A stretch of 64,000 nucleotides of DNA from Vitis vinifera (lineage: Eukaryota > Streptophyta > Magnoliopsida > Vitales > Vitaceae). The notes beneath the pieces were generated by a model that saw only the letters and a list, made by a program, of their open reading frames with translations, did no database searches and was not told where the DNA came from. Shown here one piece after another: positions 1 through 10,994 of this stretch. Position 1 is the stretch's first letter; each line of letters begins with the position of its first letter. Location of the stretch: contig NC_081817.1 of NCBI RefSeq assembly GCF_030704535.1, positions 3,239,001 to 3,303,000 on the forward strand, read 5' to 3'. Made by a program: the position numbers and the translations under genes.

Positions 1-1
1 C

Positions 2-1693
2 CAGTGCACTTCTCACTCTTCTTTCAGCTCATCAAACAGCCCCAATACTACCATAGATGGTTTTGGGGATCGTCCAATGAGTATCTTTAAGGTCCCCGAT
101 ATATTTAATGATAGCGAGTCGGTTTTGCATTTCAAAAGGGGGCTTGAGGAAGCAAGTAGATTCCTTCCAAATGGTAATGGTTTGTTTGATCACATGGCGA
201 AGGACAATTCGGGGCTGCTAGTTCATGGGATGAACAAAGGCCCCAATGAAGCGGTAGTTGAGATGGAGAAGCATGCTAATGGGTATTTCATGGGTGAGTC
301 GAGGGGTAAGAAGAATTCTCATTTGGGGCATTTGGATTCTGAGGAAGAAAGGAGTAACAAACAGTCTGCAGTTTGTGATGAAGTGACAGTAACATCAGAA
401 ATGTTCGATCGGGTGTTGCTATGTGATGCAGATAAAGGTGAAGCTGCTCTCCGTGAATCCTTGCAAAATGAGGCAAGTAAGACTGTGCAGCAGGAGGGTG
501 GATTGAAAGGATCTAATGGTGGAAGGTCTCGTGGATGGAAAAAGGGTGGTAAAAAGGATTTGGTGGATTTGAGAACTCTCTTGACTCTTTGCGCACAAGC
601 TGTTGCAGCTGATGATCGGAGGAGCGCAAATGAGCAACTGAAGCAGATCAGACAACATGCTTGTCCTATGGGTGATGGGGTGCAGAGAATGGCTTACTAT
701 TTTGCCAATGGCCTTGAGGCTCGCTTGGCTGGTTCTGGTACTCAGATTTACAAAGGCATCCTTACCAAGCCATCCGCTGCCAATGTCTTGAAGGCTTACC
801 ATCTACTTCTTGCTGTTTCCCCATTTAAGAAGGTCACTAATTTTGTCTTAAATAAGACAATTACAAAGGTAGCAGAGAAAGCAGCCCGACTCCATATTAT
901 TGATTTTGGTATTTTCTATGGTTTCCAATGGCCTTCCTTCATACAGCGCCTCTCATCTAGGCCTGGGGGACCTCCCAAGCTTCGGATTACTGGAATTGAT
1001 CTTCCACAACCAGGCTTCCGACCTGTAGAAAGAGTTGAAGAGACAGGGCGTCGGTTAGCAAATTACGCCAGGAGTTTTAATGTTCCATTTGAGTTCAATG
1101 CCATAGCGCAAAAATGGGAAACAATTCAAATTGAGGATCTCAAAATCAACACTGGGGAGCTGGTTGTCGTGAACTGTCGATATAGATTTAGAAGCCTACT
1201 TGATGAAAGTGTGGTAGTGGAGAGTCCAAGGAATATTGTTCTGAATCTGATTAGGAAGATGAATCCAGATATTTTCATACAGGGGATTGTGAATGGAGCC
1301 TATGGCGTCCCATTCTTTATGACACGATTCCGAGAGGCTCTCTTCCACTTTTCTGCTTTATATGATATGCTTGAGACTAATGTCCCCCGCCAGAGTTATG
1401 AGAGGAGACTGATTGAGAAAGAATTGTTTGGGTGGGAGGCTATGAATGCTATTGCATGTGAAGGCTCCGAGAGAATTGAGAGACCAGAGACATACAAGCA
1501 GTGGCAGGTTCGTAATGAGAGGGCTGGGTTCAGGCAGCTCCCTTTGGACCAGGAGATTGTTAAGATAGCGAAAAAGAGGGTGAAATCATGCTACCACAAA
1601 GATTTTATGATGGATGAAGATGGGCAATGGTTGCTACAGGGGTGGAAGGGACGCATCATTTATGCAATCTCTTCTTGGAAGCCTGCTCATTAA
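2..1693 (+). CDS. SCL14-like: GRAS transcription regulator, LISCL (SCL9/SCL14-like) type, copy 1; 5' end outside window
   Basis: The frame is open from base 2, well before the first ATG at 77, and the upstream residues match the Ser-rich linker of the neighbouring copies, so the start and about 170-180 residues lie outside the window. The visible 563 residues hold the end of the disordered N-terminal region, a conserved TSEMFDRVLL motif, a basic stretch (RSRGWKKGGKK) and a complete GRAS domain from about base 559. Its parts are leucine heptad I (LLTLCAQAV), a VHIID motif read as LHIIDFGIFYGFQWP, a PFYRE region (PRNIVLNLIRKMNPDIF) and a C-terminal SAW motif ending WKGRIIYAISSWKP. Known LISCL proteins are nuclear co-activators; SCL14 works with TGA bZIP factors in xenobiotic responses. 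Signatures FQWPS, KWETIQ and FGWEAMN group it with copies 2 and 6. A likely poly(A) signal AATAAA lies at 2454-2459. Confidence 0.93.
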   Translation, partial: QCTSHSSFSSSNSPNTTIDGFGDRPMSIFKVPDIFNDSESVLHFKRGLEEASRFLPNGNGLFDHMAKDNSGLLVHGMNKGPNEAVVEMEKHANGYFMGESRGKKNSHLGHLDSEEERSNKQSAVCDEVTVTSEMFDRVLLCDADKGEAALRESLQNEASKTVQQEGGLKGSNGGRSRGWKKGGKKDLVDLRTLLTLCAQAVAADDRRSANEQLKQIRQHACPMGDGVQRMAYYFANGLEARLAGSGTQIYKGILTKPSAANVLKAYHLLLAVSPFKKVTNFVLNKTITKVAEKAARLHIIDFGIFYGFQWPSFIQRLSSRPGGPPKLRITGIDLPQPGFRPVERVEETGRRLANYARSFNVPFEFNAIAQKWETIQIEDLKINTGELVVVNCRYRFRSLLDESVVVESPRNIVLNLIRKMNPDIFIQGIVNGAYGVPFFMTRFREALFHFSALYDMLETNVPRQSYERRLIEKELFGWEAMNAIACEGSERIERPETYKQWQVRNERAGFRQLPLDQEIVKIAKKRVKSCYHKDFMMDEDGQWLLQGWKGRIIYAISSWKPAH

Positions 1694-3996
1694 ATGCATA
1701 TTCTATCACTTATGAATGTATGCATTATGGGATTCTCCTTGTGGTAGAATTCCAGCCTTTTGTTCTATGTGAATTTGTGACTGATATTTGATATCTGAAT
1801 CTATGGTTTTGAATTTTCTCTGGTTAAAGCTCAAATCTATCTCTCTTGCTCTCACACACTGCCTCTTTGTTTTTCTTTTGTATATAATCTGATACATGAG
1901 CTTTTCTTGAGTGATACTCATATAAAGGAGATGATATTTCAGCCATTTGCATCAAGCTCAAAACATCCTTCTTTGTGGCATATTGGATCGGAGGGGTGGT
2001 GTTCTCACCCACTAGGGTCCCATACTATATCCTCCATAAACTGAAATCCCATATCACCAATTGCTTGGGGAACACCCTTTAGTTGACCTTACCCTGTTTG
2101 AAAATCAATATGATCTTTGAGAGCAGAATTTCAGTGGCTGCTTTCTCATCCTGATGTTACAGAAAATGATTTCAGATACAGTTAGCAGTAGCAATAGTTA
2201 GTTTGTAGAAGACAGAATATACAAATATTGGAACATGTGCCATATTGAGTAGACACTTCCCTTGTCACATGAGATAATGATGCCACCAACTCTACGAACG
2301 GCTGAACAAAGAAATCAAAAATTAGATCATGACAAAAGTTCTAAGTTTATAACCAGTGATCTAGTTTAGTTCTGTCCTAGCAATTTGTTTGTTTGTAATA
2401 TCTCAAGGATTGGTTTCTGGTGGTTGCTGCTTCTATAGCTAATTTGGATTGTCAATAAAGCTCCTAGTGCTCAGATCAGATTGGCTGAGAAATGCATTGT
2501 TAGGTCTGGATACTAGTGCAAGAAAGCAAAAGAACCACATGAGTTGTTTTGGGGCATTCTTTACTTTATATAAGAAGGCACCAAAGCTTACAGGTGTTTA
2601 TTTTTAAATATATGTGGGTAAATTTTTAGCTGTCTCCACATGATGTGCATTTGCATTTGTGAGCAGCAGAAATGAGGAAAAGGCCAAAAAAAAAAAAAAG
2701 TTGGTTCAGAGGGCAAGAATCTCCTTTCAGCAAAGGGGGGATAGGCCCATGCCTCAGGAGCTCTTGGGACTAATCTGAACATCAAGCAATGCAAGATGGT
2801 AAGCATCAGATTGGAACTCTGACAATCACAGCGACCAAGCTGAAAGAGGTGGAATTTGGAAACGTTATTTAATTGCTACCGTATGCATTAACAAAGAGGA
2901 AAATTGAGAACAGAGAACAGGAAATTTGTGGGAACAAATAAAATTCATGACTAGTTGCTGGGTTTCCCCTGTGGAGAGGTTGGCCCCTTGTGAAGTGAAT
3001 CCAATTCTTCATACATTACACCAGAAATAAACAACTGATGACCAGAAATAAACTAATGGAGGCAGCACATTTATTGTTTCTCTAGTTCTTTTTTTTTTCT
3101 TTTGATGCTTGTTCAGGTCTTTCGGCTATGAAACTCTTCTTTAATGCTTTATTATTATTTTTATTATCAGTATGATTATTATTATCATCATGACGGCAAT
3201 GGAGATCTCATTTGGGATTTTTTTCCTTTAAAAATATGAACCCAGTGAATGACATGAACAGAGTTGACTGTATAGTAACCTGGAGTACACTTTAATTTCA
3301 AGGGTCCATTAGAAGAGTTTCCTCTCATATTTTGAGGCTTGAGACTTCTAGAGAACTCTCTCTTTATTTTTGAAGCCTCTGTTTTCCACTTAAATATTTT
3401 AGTAATTTAATGCACAACATTATGAAATATACTACTTCATGTTTGAAATCTCCTGAGTGAAGGACCCCATATGGTCACAAATATTTAGAGGGAGAATCTC
3501 TCTTACTTTGGGATTTGCCCTTGTCCCCAGCTCCAAGTCTCATCACGTTAAGCCATGAGGTATGAATAATTTTCTGGGTACAAAGTCAAATACGATACCT
3601 TTCTATAAAGATGGCTGCATTGCTAAGTCTTCCGTATGGTATATGTGAATGGCTGCTTTGTTGTGAATTGTCTGGCCTGGTCAGGATTCAAGGCACCACT
3701 CTCCCATCTAATGAAGCCTCCATGCATCTTGGCTAAAGGATTCAGATGTCGTGATGTCTTACTTGTCTTCTTGCCTTCCTAATTTTGGAGAAACAAAGAT
3801 GTGGTTGGGGACCACGGCCAATGGATTGCCATTTTGATTCAAGCCATGTTACCCCACCCACCCACTAAAAAATCTCATCCCTTTTCCTTGAACTTTTCCT
3901 CATTGCTATTAAGACCGATCTATCTCCAATTCTTCAAAAGAAAGTCAGCGCCTCCTGATTGAAACTTTATCTTTTTTTTTTCCTCTGGGCTTTCAG
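1694..3996. other. 3' UTR of GRAS copy 1, intergenic DNA and 5' leader of copy 2
   Basis: No gene is seen. Downstream of the stop, the first part resembles the sequence after copy 6, with the same words around 'gaattccagcctttt'. A block near 2690-2890 resembles the block after copy 2 (6940-7070), so the duplications took flanking DNA with them. There are homopolymer tracts (A run at 2686-2699, T runs at 3090-3100 and 4051-4069). The transcribed 5' leader of copy 2 should lie in the last 100-150 bases; no clear TATA box is visible. Confidence 0.6.
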
Positions 3997-4318
3997 GTAC
4001 TTCACTTTCATCTCGAAAATCTTCTGAATTCAAGATGCAAATTAATTGGTTTTTTTTTTTTTTTTTTTTAACATGAAAATCTCTTTCTGTTCTATACATA
4101 TATGCTTTAGATCACTTCTGTTTCATTGAATTCCACCTGCCCAGCATACAATTTTTGTTTCTAATATATTCTGGTGCTGGGATGTTTCATTTTTGGTGGG
4201 GGTTTAGAGTTTAATTTGTTCTTGTTTTTCTTATATAAAACCGTTGGTTTGTTTAGTAAAGTTTAGGGCTTAGTATTGTATGTTTCAGAGGTGAAAATTT
4301 TGCTTCATTGTGGTCCAG
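3997..4318 (+). other. 5' UTR intron of GRAS copy 2
   Basis: Donor context GGGCTTTCAG|GTACTT and acceptor TGGTCCAG|ATATTATTGC. The exon sequence after the acceptor aligns with the leaders of copies 4, 5 and 6 just before their ATG. An earlier acceptor-like TTTCAG at 4283-4288 is possible but breaks that alignment. Confidence 0.7.
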
Positions 4319-4348
4319 ATATTATTGCTGTGACTTCTTGCAAAATAG

Positions 4349-6571
4349 ATGGTCATGGATCAACCTTTGCGCAGATTATATCAGTCAATGAATGGAATCA
4401 AACTCGATAAAGCCTCCTCTACAATTTTATTGGGTCAGAATTTTACGGATGGGTTCAAATTGCAGGGGCCATATTTAGATAAAAATGATGTAGATGTTCC
4501 ACCATGGCTGCCTGATACGAGCTCTGGTAATTTACCCTCATGGTCAAGTGCGGGTGTGGAGGAAAACCTACATGAGGACTGTGATTTTAACGATGTGGCT
4601 CTTAAGTACATAAGCCAGATACTTATGGAGGAAGACATGGAAGAGAAGACTTGCATGCTTCAGGAGTCTTTGGCGCTTGAAGCTACTGAGAAATCGTTCT
4701 ACAACGTTATTGGAGAGAATTACCCTCCTTCAATTGATCATCATCGCGCCTCTTCCATTGATGAAATTCATGAAGACCAATATGAAAATAATTGTAGTAG
4801 TTTTGGTGGTGATAATTTGGTGGAACCTGGGTGGAATTGGGATGTTGGAGAGTATAGATACCCTCATATGGCTTCTCAATCTACTTCTTCTTCTTTCAGA
4901 TCTTCAAATAGTGCCGATAGTAAAGTAGATGGTTTTGTGGATGAGCCTAAGAGTATCCTAGAGATTCCCAATATATTCAGTGGTAGTGAGTCTAGTTCAC
5001 AGTTCAGGAGGGGGGCTGAGGAAGCTAGGAAATTCCTCCCAAATGGTAATGGCTTGTTTGTCGGTGTGGTAAATAACCTTTCTGGGTTGTTAGTTGGTGA
5101 AGTGAAGCAAGGTCATGAGGATATGGGATTCAAGGTGGAGAAGAAGCATCCAAATGAGCACTTTGCAGAGGGGTCAAGGGGAAAAAGGAATTCTCATCCT
5201 GAGGATTTGGATGCAGAGGAGGATAGGAACACCAAGCTGTCTGCCATTTTTGATGAATTGACAGTCAGATCAGAAATGTTGGATCAGGTTTTGCTATGTG
5301 ATGCAGTGAAAAGTGAAGCCGCTCTTCGCGAATCCTTGAAAAATGAAGCAAGCAAGACTCTGCAGCAGCAGGAGTGTCAATCAAAAAGATCCAATTTGGG
5401 AAAATCCCGTGGTAGGAAAAAGGGTGGAAAAAAGGATGTGGTGGATTTGAGCAATCTGTTGACTCTATGTGCACAAGCTGTTGTTGCTGGTAATCAGAGG
5501 AGTGCCAATGATCAATTGAAGCTGATCAGACAGCATGCTTCTCCTATGGGTGATGGGATGCAGAGAATGGCATATTATTTTGTCAATGGCCTTGAGGCAC
5601 GCTTGAGAGGCTCTGGAACTGAGATTTACAAAGGTGTCTTAACTAGGGGAACATCAGCTGCCAATATCTTGAAAGCTTACCACCTATTTCTTGCCATATG
5701 CCCCTTTAAGAAGCTTCTTAATTTCTTCTCAAATACCACCATTAGAAAATTAGCTGAGAAAGCAGAGAGTCTCCATATCATAGATTTTGGTATTCTCTAT
5801 GGTTTCCAATGGCCTTCCCTCATACAATGTCTCTCATCTAGGCCTGGTGGACCTCCCAAGCTTCGAATTACTGGGATTGATCTTCCAAAACCAGGTTTCC
5901 GACCAGCAGAAAGGGTTCAAGAGACAGGCCGTCGGTTGGCAAACTATGCAAAGAGTTTCAATGTTCCATTTGAGTTCAATGCCATAGCCCAAAAGTGGGA
6001 AACAATTCAGGTTGAGGATCTCAAGATTGATACTGAGGATGTGCTTGTTGTGAACTGTCATTGTAGATTTAGAAACCTATTGGATGAAACCGTGACGGTG
6101 GAGAGCCCAAGGGATACTGTCCTGAATCTGATCAGGAAGCTGAATCCAGTTGTTTTCATACAAGGGATTGTGAATGGGGGCTATGGCGCCCCCTTCTTCA
6201 GGACACGATTCCGCGAAGCTCTCTTCCACTATTCTGCCTTGTTTGATATGCTTGAGCATATCGTGCCCCGCGAGAGATTGGAGAGGACAGTGATTGAGAG
6301 AGAGTTCTTTGGGTGGGAGGCAATGAATGTCATCGCATGCGAGGGCTCAGAAAGGATCGAGAGGCCAGAGAGTTACAGGCAGTGTCAGTTTCGCAACATG
6401 AGAGCTGGGTTTATGCAGCTTCCTCTGGACGAGGAGATTGTCAACAAAGCAAAGGAGAAGCTGAAGTTGTGCTATCACAAGGACTTTATACTTTACGAAG
6501 ACGGCCCGTGGTTGCTACAAGGGTGGAAGGGAAGAATGCTTTTTGCAATCTCTTCTTGGAAGCCTGCTTAA
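4349..6571 (+). CDS. SCL14-like: GRAS transcription regulator, LISCL (SCL9/SCL14-like) type, copy 2
   Basis: This is a single coding exon of 740 residues. It starts with the doublet ATG-GTC-ATG (Met1, Met3), as copy 6 does. Residues 1-360 are acidic and Ser/Asn-rich. They include a helix-like segment near 75-100 (DVALKYISQILMEED), the motif IPNIFSGSESS near 208 and SEMLDQVLLCDA near 310; such N-terminal blocks are typical of LISCL co-activators. The basic stretch RGRKKGGKK precedes the GRAS domain (about 365-740): LLTLCAQAV at the start of LHRI, LHIIDFGILYGFQWP as the VHIID motif near 475, the PFYRE region near 590-640, and SAW ending ISSWKPA. No frame damage is seen. It belongs with copies 1 and 6 by its FQWPS, KWETIQ and FGWEAMN signatures. 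The exact target genes cannot be inferred from sequence. Confidence 0.95.
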   Translation: MVMDQPLRRLYQSMNGIKLDKASSTILLGQNFTDGFKLQGPYLDKNDVDVPPWLPDTSSGNLPSWSSAGVEENLHEDCDFNDVALKYISQILMEEDMEEKTCMLQESLALEATEKSFYNVIGENYPPSIDHHRASSIDEIHEDQYENNCSSFGGDNLVEPGWNWDVGEYRYPHMASQSTSSSFRSSNSADSKVDGFVDEPKSILEIPNIFSGSESSSQFRRGAEEARKFLPNGNGLFVGVVNNLSGLLVGEVKQGHEDMGFKVEKKHPNEHFAEGSRGKRNSHPEDLDAEEDRNTKLSAIFDELTVRSEMLDQVLLCDAVKSEAALRESLKNEASKTLQQQECQSKRSNLGKSRGRKKGGKKDVVDLSNLLTLCAQAVVAGNQRSANDQLKLIRQHASPMGDGMQRMAYYFVNGLEARLRGSGTEIYKGVLTRGTSAANILKAYHLFLAICPFKKLLNFFSNTTIRKLAEKAESLHIIDFGILYGFQWPSLIQCLSSRPGGPPKLRITGIDLPKPGFRPAERVQETGRRLANYAKSFNVPFEFNAIAQKWETIQVEDLKIDTEDVLVVNCHCRFRNLLDETVTVESPRDTVLNLIRKLNPVVFIQGIVNGGYGAPFFRTRFREALFHYSALFDMLEHIVPRERLERTVIEREFFGWEAMNVIACEGSERIERPESYRQCQFRNMRAGFMQLPLDEEIVNKAKEKLKLCYHKDFILYEDGPWLLQGWKGRMLFAISSWKPA

Positions 6572-8169
6572 TCATTTCCATATTCAATATTCCTGATGAA
6601 TGGTCAAGTTCAGGGGGCCAAGGTATTGACTTCTCTCCATTTACAACATTAACTCTCCCTCACAAACAAATTTTGGCATCTACTATATTGAGAAAGCACT
6701 TCCGGCATCTCATGAGATAAGGAGACCAACTGATCTTGTGTACAACTGCAACTGGGAGTCTGAGAATAGAGCAAGGTAAGAGCTTTACCTTGTCCTTGTC
6801 TATAGCCACTTATCTAGTCTAGTCCTGTCTTAGCAATTTGAATGTACGTGTTTATATACATGGGTGAAGTTTAGTTATTGCCTTCTAATGTGCTTTTCAT
6901 GATTCCATTCCATGCAGGATAGTTAATGAAAATTGTTGGTTCACACAGCAAGAGTCTTCCCTCGGCAAATAAGGAGACAGCCCAGGGCCAAGGAATCGGA
7001 ACGCCACAATCACAGGGCCTCCCTAAAAGATATGCAATTTGAATAGTTATCTAATTGTTATGATGTATGCAAATAAGGAGACAGCCTATGTTGCACATGA
7101 AGGTGCATAGAGGTGATGCTGCTTTCACAATTTCATTTTTTATTCTAATATTATGTGCAGTAATTTTTTTTTTTTTTTTATAGTTATTTAAACTTTTAGT
7201 TTTTTACTAATTACCATAACTTTAGAGATAATGTTATTGATTTAATATTTAAAATTTTTTTTTTCCACTTTTGAATAATATATTTGTTGTTATTATGTTG
7301 GATAAAAGTTGAAATTAATACATATATTTGTTTTTTTTGAGTTATAAATATTTTAGTTTTATTGATCATTACTTCAAATAAAAATCGAAATATATTATAA
7401 TAAATTATTTTTTAAAATATAAATTTAATTGTTAGCAAGTAAAGCCACATGTTTGAAAGCAATAATAGTGCTTTTTTTTTAAAAATATGAATTTAAGGTA
7501 GCACAGAAAAAGTCTGTTTGGTCGGAAAAAATAATTTTTAAAAAATAATTAACAATGATGAAGATTTGATTTTATTAATTTAAATACACAAAACTTTTAT
7601 GGACTATTTATTAGATTGATATTCATTTGATTTCTAATGCATTCTTGTTCTAATCAATACTAAAATAATTAAATAAGAATAAAGAAATTGTTGATTAATA
7701 TTTTAGAATAAATTTAAAATTTAATAATATGAGTCATTAAATCCAATACAATTCTCAAGAATGAATATAATTCCATATCAATCCCTCCACAAAATCACAT
7801 TCCAAGATAAAAGAATATTGATCTCTTGGATTGAAACTCGTTACTTTATGAGAGCAAAAAGAGAGAAGGCTTAAGAGGCATGAAAGCGAGAAAAGAAAAT
7901 ATCAAGAAGGAAACAATCATAGTACAGATAGAGGCACGAAGAACCATCATCTAACCAGAGAGGTATCCTACACCGAGACTAGCAGCCAGAAGTATGCAAT
8001 TACGGTTGCGAAAATGTTATATAGAGGGTGGGTGTATGTGAACATATTACTTAAAAGATATAAGTGAATATCATTAAGTTGGTAAAGTCATTTAAACAAA
8101 AAAGTCTACAAGCATTTCAGACTTTTATATAGCATAGATAATTTGGAACAACATGTGGATTATTATTAT
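6572..8169. other. 3' flank of GRAS copy 2 and AT-rich intergenic DNA
   Basis: Bases 6572-7080 are the 3' UTR and a flank shared with copy 1 (a similar 'catgagataa...accaact' block). Bases 7120-7760 are very AT-rich with T and A runs and short near-inverted stretches, probably decayed small transposons whose ends I cannot fix. No gene is seen. Confidence 0.5.
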
Positions 8170-8537
8170 TGGACCCTGGTCGGTTTGTGCCTCCACTCCA
8201 CAATAATTTTGAAATACCATATATTTGATATGAACGTATAGTAATGTAGTGTATAAAATCTCAAATTTTGGATGACACGAGCATGTAACACATACAAAAA
8301 CTTCAAGACAAAAGAGTCTCTGACTCTGCGTGTGCTTCAATTCCTTGAACCTTGCTTCTGTAATATTAAAATCACGCCATCTTGAGACCTGGAAAGAGAG
8401 GCAGCACCATCTCAGACCAACTTCATCTCTCACCTCTCTGGGTTTTAGGTATAATCTGTGTTGTAGTATGCGGCTCATATTGAGTGAAAGAGATATACGA
8501 AGAAAAAGAGGCAAATGTCAGAGAATATAAGTACCAT
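8170..8537 (+). pseudogene. 5' remnant of GRAS copy 3 (promoter, leader, stub of intron and coding)
   Basis: This stretch aligns by eye with the promoter and leader of GRAS copy 5 (26640-26930), including a TATA box (TATAAAA, 8252-8258), the leader words CTTCTGTAATATTAAAA and GGCAGCACCATCTCA (also in copy 4), and the leader's splice donor, here TTTTAG|GTATAA near 8449. About 70 bases after the donor the sequence jumps to coding similarity (GAATATAAGTACC, equal to the Tyr-Lys-Ser-Pro codons near residue 176 of copy 4). The start codon and about 170 codons are therefore missing. The retrotransposon begins at 8538 and the gene resumes at 18120. Confidence 0.8.
8252..8258 (+). promoter_or_regulatory. 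TATA box of the dead GRAS copy 3
   Basis: TATAAAA, in the same relative place and context (followed by TCTCAAATTTTGG) as the TATA box of copy 5. Confidence 0.6.
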
Positions 8538-10981
8538 TGTCATGCCCCAAGACCCACTCCAAGGGCGTGATGGTCATTTTACACCTCAAACCCGAAGGCT
8601 TAAAGTATAATCTGACCCAAACAATCATATTGTAACTGGATGTAACCAATTACCAAATACCTACTCAGAGTAGCGGAACAAAATTCTAAAATCTTCAGAC
8701 ATAACTTTAGAACTAAACATCCATCAACCAAAAATCCATTATCCAAATAGATTGCAACTCAACAAATCAAGTACTAACAAATTTTTATAATCTCCAAATC
8801 TCAACTTCAAACTATCATAAAAAATATATTTAAAAGCTCAATATCTAAATAGCTTCCAAAAACTAAATAATCCAAATGAACATAAACTTATAACTAACAA
8901 TGTTAAAAAATAACATCCTAAGAAAAATCCTAATGATGACCATTTCCTGACCTAGCCATCACTTCTCGCCTGAACTAAGGGTACCTGAAAAATTTTCAAC
9001 AATTGGGAATGAGCTCACAGCCCAATAAGGAATATTAATGCAGTTCATGGATCAAATATTTTCATTTCAAATAGGAGATATCATTTTTTTTTCATCAAAT
9101 ATCAGAGTTTCAAAAATACCAATATATTCAAAATTCAACCAACCATTTTCATATCAAATTCAAACATTTTCACATAAGATTCAATCAAATCCATTCAATT
9201 TTCATTACTTTGGTTATCAAATATCAAATGCCCAGTTAGGTGAGACTTTTCAAATGGGTGGCTAACCTCAAATTGTTCCTGGTGGACGGAACCAAACACT
9301 ACTAGTACTAGTAACCTCTAACCAAACCCCTAGAGGCTGGGGTCCAAATCAATTACATTCCCACCATGAAATGTAAAAGTCAACTATTATATCCCGTTGA
9401 CAGTGCCAAATAGTCAACTATTATATCCCGTTGACAAGAGCCAAATAAACCAGAGTGATGTTTTTGTTCAAGTATTTAAATTTACACAACATAATATCTC
9501 CATATTTTATGTCATAAATAAAACAAAATATTCCAACATAATATTTAGTGCAAAACAATTTGATCCATGCATGGTAACAAAATATCATTTTCTTTTCCAC
9601 AATTCAAAATAACATATAAAATAATTTAAATTTTATAAATATTGCATTAACTTCCCTTACCTCAAAATATGCAAAGACCTTGAAGGAAAAATAACCCTGA
9701 AAAGTCTACTCCTCACCTAACACAATAAAAAGACAACTATTACTATTTACCTCAAAATATAAATATGATAATCCTAAAATTTCTAAGTGTTAAGATTAAT
9801 ATTTCTTATTAACAAAGTAATAATTTAATTACTCTATTCCTTATTTAATTATGATTTTTTTTCTAATTTAAGTCAAAGAACACCTCATAACTTAACTATT
9901 TACTATTTATTTTACTAATTAAATTTTATTTTATTTATTAGCTTAATTTTACCAACTAATCTTGTACTTCACTTTATTTACATAAACCTGTATATATAAA
10001 TATTATTATTATTGCACTTCCTAATTCTCTGATTTGCTACCTCATTTCTTAATAAAAAAAAATTTGGTTTATTATTACTTAACCATTACTAGCAAGAACC
10101 TGTACCTCATCAAAAGTTCCAACACCTAGTTCTATATTATACTAATTTTCATACTCAGCATTACTACCCATTCCTAACACCTATACCTCACTTTTTTTTT
10201 TCTTTTCTTTTCTACCCATTACTACTTTATTAATATAATATACATATGAAAAACATTCTTTTTACACTCTCTGCTACTCACTCCAGCACACGAGAATTTA
10301 TTTTTTTATTAGTAAAATATTATTTTCTCACTCTCTCATTCCCATTGCACACGGCATAACCAACAAGTCTTTTTTTTTTTTATTATTATTATTCTCTGGC
10401 TATCACTTGCCGCCACAACACGCCTAGAAATTTCCTTCATTTTTTTTTTTTACTTAGATTTATTCTTCTAAATTTCAAAGTTTCTCAATTTCCAACAATA
10501 AACTGCCCCATGTTCATAATTTAATTTTTTTTTCTAAACATTTAGGAAATTCCTAATTTCTAAAATTTCCATTTTTTTTATTTTTTTATTTTTTTACCAA
10601 TGAAATAATTCATGTTCATGAATTTTCAATGTTTTGATTTAAAAACTAAATAGACAAACCCTAATCTAGATTTGATTTTTTTTTTTTTTTCAAAAACATC
10701 TAATGATTTCAAACTAATTCGTTAATCTAAACTAATGATCCAAAAGTTAAAAACTTACCTGAAAAAAAAAGTCTGATATTTCAATCCCTAAAGTCCAAAA
10801 TCTCCAGCCTTCCGTTCTCTGTGAAATTTTTTTTTTTTTTTTTTATTCAAAGAACAAAAGAAAGTCACTATTTATACTTAGGGCTTTCTAAAACACGAAA
10901 AGACCTATTTACCCTCATCAATTAATTAATTAATTAACCTAGTTTTACTAATTTACCCTAAAAAATAGCTGGGGTGTTACA
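8538..10981 (-). repeat. 3' LTR of the Gypsy element
   Basis: 2444 bases, near-identical to 15671-18119. It is non-coding and AT-rich with many short T runs. It ends in TGTTACA on the + strand, directly before the polypurine tract. Confidence 0.95.
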
Positions 10982-10994
10982 TCCTCTCCCCCTT
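10982..10994 (-). other. Polypurine tract of the Gypsy element
   Basis: On the minus strand this reads AAGGGGGAGAGGA and touches the 3' LTR, the expected plus-strand primer position. Confidence 0.8.
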
